A stretch of 25,079 nucleotides of DNA from CAZEFK01 sp964511405 (GTDB lineage Bacteria > Pseudomonadota > Alphaproteobacteria > Elsterales > Elsteraceae). Location of the stretch: the NCBI GenBank assembly GCA_964511405.1, contig CAZEFK010000109.1, forward strand, positions 1 to 25,079. The letters run 5' to 3'. Position 1 is the first letter of the stretch, and every line of letters begins with the position of its first letter. Below the pieces are notes generated by a model. That model was not told the DNA's origin, ran no database searches, and saw nothing but the letters and a program-made list of their open reading frames with translations. Shown piece after piece: positions 14,809 through 23,394 of the stretch. The position numbers and the translations under genes were made by a program.

Positions 14809-15873
14809 ATGGCGGCCGACGTTTCCGCCAGCCCGAACACGCGGGACGGCGGCCTCCGCCTGCCGGCCTGGCTGCCCGGCGTTGCCCGGACGCTGGGATC
14901 GACGCTGGTGACCCTGATCGGCCTCCTGGCCCTCACCTTCATGATCGGGCGGATGCTGCCGATCGACCCGGTGGTGAGCATCGTCGGCAACGAGGCGAGC
15001 CAGGAGACCTACCAGATGGTCTACCACCAGCTCGGCCTCGACCGGCCGCTCCATGTCCAGTTCTGGCACTATGTCCGGGACATGGCTGCCGGCGATTTCG
15101 GCATGGGCCTGTTTTCCGGGCACCGGGTCGCCGAGGACCTGGCCCGGGTCTTCCCCGCCACCATCGAGCTCGCGACCGTCGCCATCGTCATCGGGGTCGG
15201 CCTCGGCATCCCGCTCGGGCTGCTGGGGGCGGTCTATCGCGGCAGCGTGTTCGACCATCTGGCCCGGGTGTTCGGGCTGCTGGGCTACTCGACGCCGACC
15301 TTCTGGCTGGGCCTGATGGGGCTGGTGGTGTTCTACGCCATGCTGGGCTGGGTCGGCGGCCCGGGCCGCTTGCCGGTCGCCTACATGGACGTGGTCGATC
15401 CGGTGACCGGCTTCCTGTTCATCGATGCCGCGATGCAGGGCGAATGGGAGGTCTTCCACCAGGCCGTGCGCCAGATCGTGCTGCCGGCCAGCATCCTGGG
15501 TTTTTCGAGCCTGGCCTATATCAGCCGCAGCACCCGCAGCTTCATGCTCGAGCAGCTCGGCCAGGAATATATCGTGGCGGCGCGCGCCAAGGGCCAGTCC
15601 ACCTGGACCGCGGTGCGCCGTCACGCCCTGCGCAACGTCCTGGTGCAACTGGTCACGGTGGTGGCGCTGTCCTATGCCTTCCTGCTGGAGGGCGCGGTGC
15701 TGACCGAAACCGTATTCGGCTGGCCTGGCTTCGGCCACTATCTGACCCAGGCGCTCCTGGCCGGCGACATGAACGCCGTGCTCGCCTCGGTCCTGATCAT
15801 CGGCCTGATCTTCATCGGCATGAACCTGATCTCCGACATCCTGTACCGGGTCTTCGACCCGCGCACGCGATGA
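14809..15873 (+). CDS. ABC transporter permease, DppB-like
   Basis: The protein has 354 residues. An N-terminal helix (about 25-47, LGSTLVTLIGLLALTFMIGRMLPIDP) is followed by the typical HQLGLDRPLHVQFWHYV loop and five further helices. The cytoplasmic EAA loop that docks to the ATPase is EYIVAARAKGQSTWTAVRRHALRN. The C-terminal VFGWPGFGHYL and ISDILYRVFDPRTR are diagnostic of DppB/OppB/NikB permeases. It forms the inner-membrane channel with the following permease. The gap to the substrate-binding protein gene is 2 nt; its stop overlaps the next start (ATGA). Confidence 0.93.
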   Translation: MAADVSASPNTRDGGLRLPAWLPGVARTLGSTLVTLIGLLALTFMIGRMLPIDPVVSIVGNEASQETYQMVYHQLGLDRPLHVQFWHYVRDMAAGDFGMGLFSGHRVAEDLARVFPATIELATVAIVIGVGLGIPLGLLGAVYRGSVFDHLARVFGLLGYSTPTFWLGLMGLVVFYAMLGWVGGPGRLPVAYMDVVDPVTGFLFIDAAMQGEWEVFHQAVRQIVLPASILGFSSLAYISRSTRSFMLEQLGQEYIVAARAKGQSTWTAVRRHALRNVLVQLVTVVALSYAFLLEGAVLTETVFGWPGFGHYLTQALLAGDMNAVLASVLIIGLIFIGMNLISDILYRVFDPRTR

Positions 15874-16787
15874 CCGCGCTGCCCCACGACAGTGGTTGGC
15901 GTGCCTGGCTGACCGCCGCCGAGACGGCATCGGCGCGCCAGGCGCGGCTTCAGCGCGCCTACCTGGCCTGGTGCCGGCTCCGGCGCAACCCGACCGCCAT
16001 GATCGGGCTGGCGGTGATCCTGGCACTGGTCGCGGCCGCGGCGCTGGCGCCCTGGATCGCGCCCTATGGCGACAACGCCCAATCGATCGCCGACCGCCTC
16101 AAGCCGCCGTCGGCGGCGCACTGGCTCGGCACCGACGAGCTGGGCCGGGACATCCTGTCCCGGATCCTGTTCGGCAGCCGCATCACGCTCGCCATGTCCT
16201 GCCTGGTGGCGGCGATCGCGGCGCCGATCGGGCTGACGGTCGGCACCGTCGCCGGCTATGTCGGCGGCTGGACCGACACCGTGCTGATGCGCGTGACCGA
16301 CCTGTTCCTGTCGCTGCCGGGGCTGATCCTGGCGCTGGCGTTCGTGGCCGGCCTCGGGCCCGGCATCGGCAACGCCGTGCTGGCGATCGCCCTGGCCTCG
16401 TGGCCGCCGATCGCGCGGCTGGCCCGGGCGGAGACGCTGACCGTGCGCGCCAGCGACTACATCGCCGCGGTGCGGCTGCAGGGCGCTTCGGCTGCGCGCA
16501 TCGTCCGCCGCCACGTCATGCCCATGTGCCTGCCCTCGGTGATCGTGCGCGTCACCCTCAACATGTCGGGCATCATCCTGACCGCCTCGGGCCTGGGCTT
16601 TCTGGGCCTGGGCGCGCAGCCGCCGATGCCCGAGTGGGGGGCGCTGCTGTCGGCCGGCCGGCAGTACATGCTGGGCGCGTGGTGGCTGGCGGCGATGCCG
16701 GGCCTGGCGATCCTGGGCGTCAGCCTGGCCTTCAACCTGTTCGGCGACGGCCTGCGCGACGTCCTCGACCCCCGTGCGGGCGGCTGA
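15870..16787 (+). CDS. ABC transporter permease, DppC-like
   Basis: The protein has 305 residues. It starts at the ATG of an ATGA overlap with the previous gene. After a cytoplasmic N-terminus of about 40 residues (RLRRNPTAMIGLAVIL marks the OppC_N helix) comes the periplasmic block PPSAAHWLGTDELGRDILSRILFGSRITL, diagnostic of DppC/OppC, then the membrane helices and the EAA loop SDYIAAVRLQGASAARIVRRHVMPMCLP. The end (FNLFGDGLRDVLDP) is canonical. It is the second half of the importer channel. Confidence 0.93.
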   Translation: MTALPHDSGWRAWLTAAETASARQARLQRAYLAWCRLRRNPTAMIGLAVILALVAAAALAPWIAPYGDNAQSIADRLKPPSAAHWLGTDELGRDILSRILFGSRITLAMSCLVAAIAAPIGLTVGTVAGYVGGWTDTVLMRVTDLFLSLPGLILALAFVAGLGPGIGNAVLAIALASWPPIARLARAETLTVRASDYIAAVRLQGASAARIVRRHVMPMCLPSVIVRVTLNMSGIILTASGLGFLGLGAQPPMPEWGALLSAGRQYMLGAWWLAAMPGLAILGVSLAFNLFGDGLRDVLDPRAGG

Positions 16788-17605
16788 TGCTGACGGTCGA
16801 GGATCTCCGGATCGCCTTCCGCACCCCGACCCGCCGGGTCGAGGCGGTGCGCGGCGTGTCGTTCACCGTCGGGCGCGAGAAGGTGGGCATCGTCGGCGAG
16901 AGCGGGTCGGGCAAGTCGGCGACCGGCCGCGCCGTGCTGCGGCTGTTGGCGCCCAACGCCGAGCTGGCGGCGCGCACGCTGCGCTTCGAGGAGGTCGACC
17001 TGGCGGCCGCCAGCGAGCGCCAGATGCGGGCGGTCCGCGGCCGCCGGATCGGCATGATCCTGCAGGATCCCAAGTTCGCCCTCGACCCTGTGATGACGGT
17101 CGGCCGACAGATCGCCGAGGCGATCCCCGGCCGCCTGGGTCGGGCGGCGCGGCGCGCGCACGTGCTGGCCATGCTGGACGCGGTGCAGATCCGCGACCCG
17201 GTGCGGGTCCACGACCTCTATCCGCACGAGCTGTCGGGCGGCATGGGCCAGCGGGTCATGATCGCCATGATGCTGATCGCCGAGCCCCATCTGCTGATCG
17301 CCGACGAGCCGACCTCGGCACTCGACGTGACCGTGCGGCTGCAGGTGCTGTCGGTGCTCGACCGCCTGGTCACCGACCGCGGCCTCGGCCTGATGTTCAT
17401 CAGCCACGACCTCAACTTGGTCGCCGGGTTCTGCGACCGCGTGCTGGTGATGTATGGCGGGCGCATCGTCGAGAGCCTGCCGGCGCGGCGGCTCGGCGAG
17501 GCCGAGCATCCCTACACCCGCGGCCTGCTGGCGGCGCTGCCCCGGCTGGAGCGGCCGGTCGGCCGGCTGCCCGTGCTGGTCCGCGATCCGGCGTGGCTGG
17601 CGTGA
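16787..17605 (+). CDS. ABC transporter ATP-binding protein, DppD/NikD-like
   Basis: The protein has 272 residues. It starts at the ATG of a TGATG overlap with the permease gene. Walker A is GESGSGKSAT (K43), the Q-loop is MILQDPKFALDP, the signature is LSGGMGQRVMIAMML and Walker B is LLIADEPTSALD, followed by the switch ISHDLNLV. It energises peptide-type uptake. It ends soon after HPYTRGLLAALPRL and lacks most of the C-terminal oligopeptide-transporter extension with its Cys-containing GC-x-F-x-x-RC motif, so it is short compared with DppD (about 330 residues) and nearer to NikD in length. Confidence 0.92.
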   Translation: MLTVEDLRIAFRTPTRRVEAVRGVSFTVGREKVGIVGESGSGKSATGRAVLRLLAPNAELAARTLRFEEVDLAAASERQMRAVRGRRIGMILQDPKFALDPVMTVGRQIAEAIPGRLGRAARRAHVLAMLDAVQIRDPVRVHDLYPHELSGGMGQRVMIAMMLIAEPHLLIADEPTSALDVTVRLQVLSVLDRLVTDRGLGLMFISHDLNLVAGFCDRVLVMYGGRIVESLPARRLGEAEHPYTRGLLAALPRLERPVGRLPVLVRDPAWLA

Positions 17606-18375
17606 GCGCCGAGCCGATGATCGCGGTGGCCGACCTCGGCGTCCGCTTCGGTACCGGGCGCCAGGGCGTGCAGGCGGTCGATGGCGTCAGCTTCCAGGTG
17701 GCGCCGGGCGAGGCCTTCGGCCTGGTCGGCGAAAGCGGCAGCGGCAAGTCGACGGTGCTGCGCACCATCGCCGGCCTCAACCCGGCATGGACGGGCGAGA
17801 TCCGGATCGCCGGGCGGGCCGTGGCGCCCCGGCGCGACCGCGCGTTCCACCGCCGCGTCCAGATGGTGTTCCAGGATCCCTACGGCTCCCTGCATCCGCG
17901 CCACACCGTCGAGACGGCGCTGGCCGAGCCGGTTGCGATCCAGGGCCTGGGCGATGCCGACCGGCGGGTCGCCGCGGCGCTGGCGGCGGTCGGCCTCGGC
18001 AGCGGCTTCCGCTGGCGCTATCCGCACCAGCTGTCGGGCGGCCAGCGCCAGCGGGTCGCCATCGCCCGGGCGCTGATCCTGCAGCCTGATGTGCTGCTGC
18101 TGGACGAGCCGACCTCGGCGCTGGACGTCTCGGTCCAGGCCGAGATCCTCAACCTGCTGGCCGACATCCGCGCCGACACCGGGATGACAATGATCCTGGT
18201 CAGCCACGACCTGGCCGTGGTTGCCCATTTGTGCGACCGCGTCGGCGTGATGAACCACGGCCGGCTGCTGGAGATCCTGACCGTCGATGCGCTGCGGGCA
18301 GGGCGCACGGCCGATCCCTATTCCGGTGCGTTGATCGCGGCCAGCCGCGGCTATGGCGGGGCTGCGGCTATTTGA
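17602..18375 (+). CDS. ABC transporter ATP-binding protein, DppF/NikE-like
   Basis: The protein has 257 residues from a GTG that forms a GTGA overlap with the previous stop; an ATG at 17617 is the alternative. Walker A is GESGSGKSTV (K49), the Q-loop is MVFQDPYGSLHPRHTV (the SLHPR block is typical of the F/E-type partner), the signature is LSGGQRQRVAIARAL and Walker B is VLLLDEPTSALD, then VSHDLAVVAHLCDR. It pairs with the preceding ATPase. Like its partner it lacks the long C-terminal extension. Its 3' end overlaps the end of the convergent methyltransferase gene by 8 bp. Confidence 0.92.
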   Translation: MSAEPMIAVADLGVRFGTGRQGVQAVDGVSFQVAPGEAFGLVGESGSGKSTVLRTIAGLNPAWTGEIRIAGRAVAPRRDRAFHRRVQMVFQDPYGSLHPRHTVETALAEPVAIQGLGDADRRVAAALAAVGLGSGFRWRYPHQLSGGQRQRVAIARALILQPDVLLLDEPTSALDVSVQAEILNLLADIRADTGMTMILVSHDLAVVAHLCDRVGVMNHGRLLEILTVDALRAGRTADPYSGALIAASRGYGGAAAI

Positions 18376-19108
18376 TGATCAGGCCCTGTCCCGTCGGCAG
18401 CTCCAGGATGGCCAGATTGCGGTCGGCGAAGAACTTGGTCTCCACGACCATCTGCTCGCGGTACCGAGCCCAGCCGAAGTCGTCGAGGACGATGGCCCCG
18501 CCGGGCACGACCCGGTCGAACAGGTGGTCGAGCGCGGCGATCTCCGACTGGGCGTCGTTCAGGTCCACGTGCAGGAAGGCGATCCGGTCGGGCGCCGCGT
18601 CGCCGAACGACTCCGGGATCATGCCACGGACGATCCGCACATGGGGGTAGCCGGCAAAGCGGCGGAGCGTCGCCTGGTACAGTTCGGGGCCATGCTCCGG
18701 CAGCGCGTGATGCCGCATGCCGGTGTCATGCTCGAACAGGTCGTACAGGTAGAACGTCTTCCCCTGATTCACGAGATCGGTGCAGTCGGCGATGATCTTC
18801 GCGGTGACGCCCTTGTAGGTGCCGCATTCGACGAAGTCGCCGGGCAGGGCCAGGGCGCGCCGCGCCGCCCAGCACAGCGTGTGCAGGCGCCAGACGATCG
18901 ACGCTTCGATTTCGGTCTCGATATTGGCCTTGCACGCTGCCATGAATGCGGCGTCGTCCAGGAAACCAAGGCTCTTGCCGTAGGTGAACAGTCCATCGGC
19001 CAGGAACAGGCGGCCACCGGGCTGGATGCACTCGATGACCTCGAACATGGCGCGCTGGAAACGCGGAAGGTCTGTGACGCCCCAGGTCGAACCGATGAAG
19101 TTTTCCAA
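18368..19108 (-). CDS. TylF/MycF-like class I SAM-dependent methyltransferase
   Basis: The protein has 246 residues. The start is TTG at 19108, supported by GGAGG 4 nt upstream; no in-frame ATG fits. The SAM-binding motif I is GDFVECGTYKGVTAKII (about 90-106), followed by FYLYDLFEHDTGM, and the strand IAFLHVDLNDAQSEIAALDHLFDRVVPGGAIVLDDFGW carries D182 and the metal-binding DD pair (D209-D210) found in macrocin O-methyltransferase relatives. These enzymes methylate sugar hydroxyls or other small acceptors and many bacterial homologues lie in glycan clusters. It is divergent from the TPR-glycosyltransferase operon with 69 bp between starts, consistent with methylation of the sugar placed by those enzymes (inference). 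Confidence 0.82.
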   Translation of the reverse strand: MENFIGSTWGVTDLPRFQRAMFEVIECIQPGGRLFLADGLFTYGKSLGFLDDAAFMAACKANIETEIEASIVWRLHTLCWAARRALALPGDFVECGTYKGVTAKIIADCTDLVNQGKTFYLYDLFEHDTGMRHHALPEHGPELYQATLRRFAGYPHVRIVRGMIPESFGDAAPDRIAFLHVDLNDAQSEIAALDHLFDRVVPGGAIVLDDFGWARYREQMVVETKFFADRNLAILELPTGQGLIIK

Positions 19109-19112
19109 GATG

Positions 19113-19117
19113 CCTCC
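19113..19117 (-). promoter_or_regulatory. Shine-Dalgarno GGAGG that fixes a TTG start
   Basis: On the minus strand GGAGG is followed by 4 nt (CATC) and the TTG at 19106-19108 that opens the methyltransferase frame. An ATG just upstream is in a different frame that has no family match. Confidence 0.55.
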
Positions 19118-19177
19118 GCATGACCCGCCGATGCGCCTGATGCGGCGTCGGCGGCGAACCGGGGCCAGGATAGCATC

Positions 19178-21517
19178 GTGTCGGCGACCGCGATGCTGCG
19201 TCGAATGGTAAAGGACCACGCCGGCTGCGGCCGGGCGGCCGTCAAGGCCGGCGACTGGGCTGCAGCCATTGCGGCGCTGGGGGCGGCGCTGGCCGAGGAC
19301 CCGGATGATGCCGGGCTCCATGCCGACCTGGTGCGCGCGCACTTGGCGATGCGGCAGCCGGCGGTGGCCCATGCGCTGGCCACCGAGGCCATGACCCGGT
19401 TCCCCGACGCGGCGCCGGTGGTGGCCGCGTGGGCGGCCGTTTGCCTCGACCGCGGCGATGCGCCGGCCGCCGAGGCCGCTGCGGCGCGGGCGCTCGACGT
19501 GGACCCGGGATGTGCGATGGCGCGCTTGGTGCGGGCTCAGGTCTGGGCTGCGGCCGGCAATGCCGGCGCCGCCTTGGCCGACCTGGACCGGGCGCTCGCC
19601 GATGCGCCTGACCTGGCGGCGGCACTGGCGGCCAAGGGCGCGATGCTCCGGCGTCTGGGACGGCTGGCCGAGGCGGAGCGCCTGTTGCGGGAAGCCCTGG
19701 CCCAGGCGCCGCAGTCGGCCGAGATCGAGGCGGCGCTCGGCGCGGTCCAGCTCGACCAGGGCGCGCTCGACGCGGCCGAGGGCCATCTGCGCCGCGCGCT
19801 CGACCGCAACCCGGCGCGAGCCGAGAGCGCGGTCGAGCTGGGCCGCCTGCTCGAGCGCCGGGGCCGCGACGACGACGCTGCCGAAGCCTACCGCACGGCC
19901 TTGGCGGCCGATGCCCGCTCGGCGGCGGCGCATGTCAACCTGGGCGCCCTGCTGCGCCGTCGCCACGCATTCGCCGCGGCGCTGGAGCATCTGGAGCGCG
20001 GAGCCGCGCTGGCGCCGACGCTGGCCGACGCCCAGCTGCATCTCGGCCTGGGGCGCTACGAGGACGGCGACCGCGCGGGCGCGATCGCGGCGCTCGACCG
20101 CGCCGCCGCCCTCGACTCCGGGCAGGAGCGGGCACATTGGGCCCGCGCTGTCGCCGAGCTGCCGATCCTCGCCGGCAGCGAGGACGAACTCGCCGCCGGG
20201 CGCGCCGGCTACGATCGGGCGCTGGCCGGGCTGGAGGCGCGCTACCGCGACGGCCCCGGACGTCTGGCCGCGGCGGCCGACGGGCTGGCCGTCACCCTGC
20301 CGTTCTACCTGCCGTACCAGGGCGGCGACGATGGTCCGCTGCAGCGCCGCTATGGCCGCCTGATCGCGGCCGCCATGGCCGCCGGCGCCCCCGAGATCGG
20401 GCCGATCGAGCCCCCGCGCCGATCCCGCCTGCGGATCGGGATCGTGTCGGCCCACTTCCGAGCGCATTCGGTCTGGAAAATCCTGACCGCCGGTTGGTTG
20501 GAGGCGTTCGACCGCGACCGCTTCGAGCTGATCGCCTACCCGGCGACATCAGGCGGGACGAGCCCGGTGGCGGCGCTGGTCGACCGCGTCGCGGCGCCCG
20601 CGGGCGGATGGCGTGCCTTGGCACGGGCGATCGCGGCGGACCGCTGCAACGCTCTGCTGTATCCCGAGATCGGCATGGATGCCGCGACGCTGCAGATGGC
20701 CGCGCTGCGGCTTGCGCCCGTCCAGATGATGGCCTGGGGCCATCCGGTCACCAGCGGCCTGCCGACCATCGATGCCGTGCTGTCGAGTGCGCTGATGGAG
20801 CCCGCGGACGGCGAACGGCAATATACCGAGCGGCTGGTCCGGCTGCCGGGCCTGTCGATCCACTACCGCCCGGTCGCCGATCCGGACGGCCCGGTGCTGG
20901 ATCTGTTGCAATACGGGATCGGACCGGGCGACCCGACCTATCTGTGCTGCCAGTCGCTGTTCAAGTACCGCCCTGCCCACGACGCGCTGCTCGCGGCCAT
21001 CGCCGCCGGCGTGCCCCGGGCCCGCTTCCTGTTCATCGCGCTGCCGTCCGAGCGGCTGACCCGGCGTTTCGAAGCGCGGCTCGCTGCGGCCTTCGTCGCG
21101 GCCGGTGTCGACCCGCGCGGGCGCGTGGTGATGCTGCCGCGGCTCTCGCCCGCCGACTATGCCGGCCTGAACCGAGCGGCCGACGTCTATCTCGACAGCC
21201 TGGAATGGTCTGGCGGCAACACCACCCTGGAAGCCCTCGGCGCCGGGCTGCCGGTGGTCACCCTGCCCGGGTGCCGCATGCGCGGCCGCCACAGCGCCGC
21301 GATCCTGGCCGCGATCGGGCTCGGCGATCGGGTCGCTGCGACGCCCGACGACTATGTGGCGCGCGCCGTCCGGCTCGGCCGCGATCCCGACGCCCGCGCC
21401 GCCGAACGGGCGACGATCCGACGGGCACTGCCGCTGATTTATGCCGACTGCCGGCCGGTCCGGGCGCTCGAGGCCCTGCTGCTGGCAGGCGCCCGGATGG
21501 ACAGGAGAGGACGATGA
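19178..21517 (+). CDS. TPR protein with SPINDLY/O-GlcNAc transferase-type (GT41) glycosyltransferase domain
   Basis: The protein has 779 residues from a GTG at 19178 (AGGA 7 nt upstream); ATG at 19193 is the alternative but lacks a ribosome site. Residues about 15-330 are some nine Ala-rich tetratricopeptide repeats (for example AAIAALGAALAEDPDDA, RLAEAERLLREALAQAPQSA). Residues about 415-770 match the catalytic half of the SPY/OGT family: IGIVSAHFRAHSVWK (H430 at the position of the catalytic His), WGHPVTSGLPTIDAVLSS, SLFKYRPAHDALL (K596 as the nucleotide-phosphate Lys), LDSLEWSGGNTTLEALGAGLPVVTLPG and GRHSAAIL. Such enzymes attach a sugar to Ser/Thr of proteins or to glycans. No membrane segment is seen. 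Its stop overlaps the start of the peptidase gene (ATGA). Confidence 0.88.
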   Translation: MSATAMLRRMVKDHAGCGRAAVKAGDWAAAIAALGAALAEDPDDAGLHADLVRAHLAMRQPAVAHALATEAMTRFPDAAPVVAAWAAVCLDRGDAPAAEAAAARALDVDPGCAMARLVRAQVWAAAGNAGAALADLDRALADAPDLAAALAAKGAMLRRLGRLAEAERLLREALAQAPQSAEIEAALGAVQLDQGALDAAEGHLRRALDRNPARAESAVELGRLLERRGRDDDAAEAYRTALAADARSAAAHVNLGALLRRRHAFAAALEHLERGAALAPTLADAQLHLGLGRYEDGDRAGAIAALDRAAALDSGQERAHWARAVAELPILAGSEDELAAGRAGYDRALAGLEARYRDGPGRLAAAADGLAVTLPFYLPYQGGDDGPLQRRYGRLIAAAMAAGAPEIGPIEPPRRSRLRIGIVSAHFRAHSVWKILTAGWLEAFDRDRFELIAYPATSGGTSPVAALVDRVAAPAGGWRALARAIAADRCNALLYPEIGMDAATLQMAALRLAPVQMMAWGHPVTSGLPTIDAVLSSALMEPADGERQYTERLVRLPGLSIHYRPVADPDGPVLDLLQYGIGPGDPTYLCCQSLFKYRPAHDALLAAIAAGVPRARFLFIALPSERLTRRFEARLAAAFVAAGVDPRGRVVMLPRLSPADYAGLNRAADVYLDSLEWSGGNTTLEALGAGLPVVTLPGCRMRGRHSAAILAAIGLGDRVAATPDDYVARAVRLGRDPDARAAERATIRRALPLIYADCRPVRALEALLLAGARMDRRGR

Positions 21518-23385
21518 TGGATCGATCGCAAACGCTGGTGCTGAGTCCTGACGTCGACCCGGCGGGCATCGCGCCCGGCACCGCCGGAGGGACCGCCAGG
21601 CCGGAACCGACGCCGAGCGAAGCGTTCGTGGCGATCGGACAGGTCGCCAACCCGACCTTTTCCAAGGACGGCCGCCGGGTGTTCCACCTGTCGGGATCCA
21701 GCAATCCGCAGCTGGCGGTGCTGGACCTCGACAGCGGCGAAATCAGCGCGCTCACTGCCCATGACGACAAGGTCTGGCTGGCTCGGCGGGCCCCGACCGA
21801 CGACCGGATCGTCTATGCCGTGGACCGCGGCGGCGACGAGCGCCACCAGCTCTACCTGCTGGATCCCGCGACCGGCGCGGCGCGGGCCCTGACCGCGGCG
21901 CCCGAGGTGATCCACGGCTTCGGCGCCTGGTCGCCCGACGGCGCGCGCATCGCCTATGCCGCAAATGCGCGGGACCCGGCACACACCGATGTCCACGTCA
22001 TGGACCTGGGCACCGGCGTGGCTCGGCGGGTGCTCGACGGCGACGGCCTGCGCTCGGTCGGCGCCTTCAGCCCGGACGGGCGGCGGCTGATCGTCACCGA
22101 CGAGCGCGGCAGCAGCGACATGACCCTCCGCATTCTCGACCTCGGTGACGGCAGCAGCCGCGAACTGCCGCGTCCGGGCAAGACCCGCTACCAAGGGGCG
22201 CGGTTCGTGGCCGAGGGCGCCGGTCTGATGCTGCTGACCGACCATGGGCGCGAGGTCATGGGCCTGGCGGCGATCGACCTCGCGAGCGGGGACCTGCGCT
22301 GGATCCATGCGCCTGAGTTCGACCTCGACGGCTACGCCCTCAGCCCCGATGCCACGCGGGTGGCCGTGGTCGAGAATGTCGAGGGCTATGCCCGGCTGGC
22401 GGTCATGGCCGCCGACGGTTCCGGCCGCGTCGAGATCGCCGGACATCCGCCCGGCCAGGTCGCGGATCCGGCCTGGTCACCCGACGGCACGCGGCTGGTG
22501 TTCACCCTGTCCGGACCGACGGCACCGGCCTCGGTGTGGCTCTGGACCGCCGAGGACGGCCGCCTGGTGCGGCTGACCGAGCCCGAGCTCGGCGGCTTGG
22601 CCGCCGACAGCTTCGTGCCCTATCGCACGATCGGGTTCCCGACCTTCGACGGGCGCACCATCCCGGGCTTCCTGCTGGTGCCGCGCGGCAGTCCGCCGAC
22701 GGCCGGCTGGCCGGCGGTGGTCTGGGTGCATGGCGGGCCCGAGGCGCAGGCCCGGGCCAACTTCCGCCCCGACATGCAACTGCTGGCCGACCGCGGCTAT
22801 GCCGTGCTGATGCCCAATGTTCGCGGTTCGACCGGCTATGGCCGGACCTATGCCGGCCTTGACGATGTCGAGCGGCGCATGGACAGCGTGCGCGACCTGG
22901 CGCATGCCCATGCCTGGCTGGCGGCGCAGCCCGGCGTCGACCGCAGCCGGATCGGCATCATGGGCCAGAGCTATGGCGGCTTCATGGTGCTGTCCGCGAT
23001 CACGACATTCCCAAGGCTGTGGAAGGCCGCGGTCGACTATTACGGCGTCGCCAATTTCATCACGCTGCTCGAGACCACCGGGCCATGGCGGCGCCGGCAC
23101 CGGGCGGCGGAATATGGCGATCCCGAGCGCGACGCGGCGCTGCTCAGGCGGATCTCGCCCATGTCGGACATCGGGCGGGCGGGCTGCCCGCTGCTGGTCC
23201 TGCATGGCGACCGCGATCCTCGGGTCCCGATCGGCGAGAGCGAGCAGGTGGTCGCGGCGCTGCGCCGATTGGCCCTGCCGGTGGAGTACCGGACCTTTCC
23301 CTACCAGGGACACGGCTTCACGCGCGCCGAGGACAGGCGGACCGTCTACGCGGCGGTCGCGGACTTCTTCGGGCGTTGGCTGTAG
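21514..23385 (+). CDS. S9 family peptidase (prolyl oligopeptidase/acylaminoacyl-peptidase type)
   Basis: The protein has 623 residues from the ATG at 21514 in an ATGA overlap; a second ATG follows at 21517, both served by AGGAGAGG. There is no signal peptide. The N-terminal part (about 35-370) is a beta-propeller with repeated TolB-like blades (FSKDGRRVF, WSPDGARIAY, FSPDGRRLIV, WSPDGTRLVF). The C-terminal alpha/beta hydrolase has VVWVHGGPEAQ, the nucleophile GQSYGG (S486), the acid in LHGDRDPRVP (D568) and the histidine in YQGHGF (H600). It should cleave short peptides or remove N-terminal residues in the cytoplasm. Lying between two glycosyltransferase genes in one operon is unusual for this family. 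Confidence 0.92.
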   Translation: MMDRSQTLVLSPDVDPAGIAPGTAGGTARPEPTPSEAFVAIGQVANPTFSKDGRRVFHLSGSSNPQLAVLDLDSGEISALTAHDDKVWLARRAPTDDRIVYAVDRGGDERHQLYLLDPATGAARALTAAPEVIHGFGAWSPDGARIAYAANARDPAHTDVHVMDLGTGVARRVLDGDGLRSVGAFSPDGRRLIVTDERGSSDMTLRILDLGDGSSRELPRPGKTRYQGARFVAEGAGLMLLTDHGREVMGLAAIDLASGDLRWIHAPEFDLDGYALSPDATRVAVVENVEGYARLAVMAADGSGRVEIAGHPPGQVADPAWSPDGTRLVFTLSGPTAPASVWLWTAEDGRLVRLTEPELGGLAADSFVPYRTIGFPTFDGRTIPGFLLVPRGSPPTAGWPAVVWVHGGPEAQARANFRPDMQLLADRGYAVLMPNVRGSTGYGRTYAGLDDVERRMDSVRDLAHAHAWLAAQPGVDRSRIGIMGQSYGGFMVLSAITTFPRLWKAAVDYYGVANFITLLETTGPWRRRHRAAEYGDPERDAALLRRISPMSDIGRAGCPLLVLHGDRDPRVPIGESEQVVAALRRLALPVEYRTFPYQGHGFTRAEDRRTVYAAVADFFGRWL

Positions 23386-23394
23386 GCTGACGTC

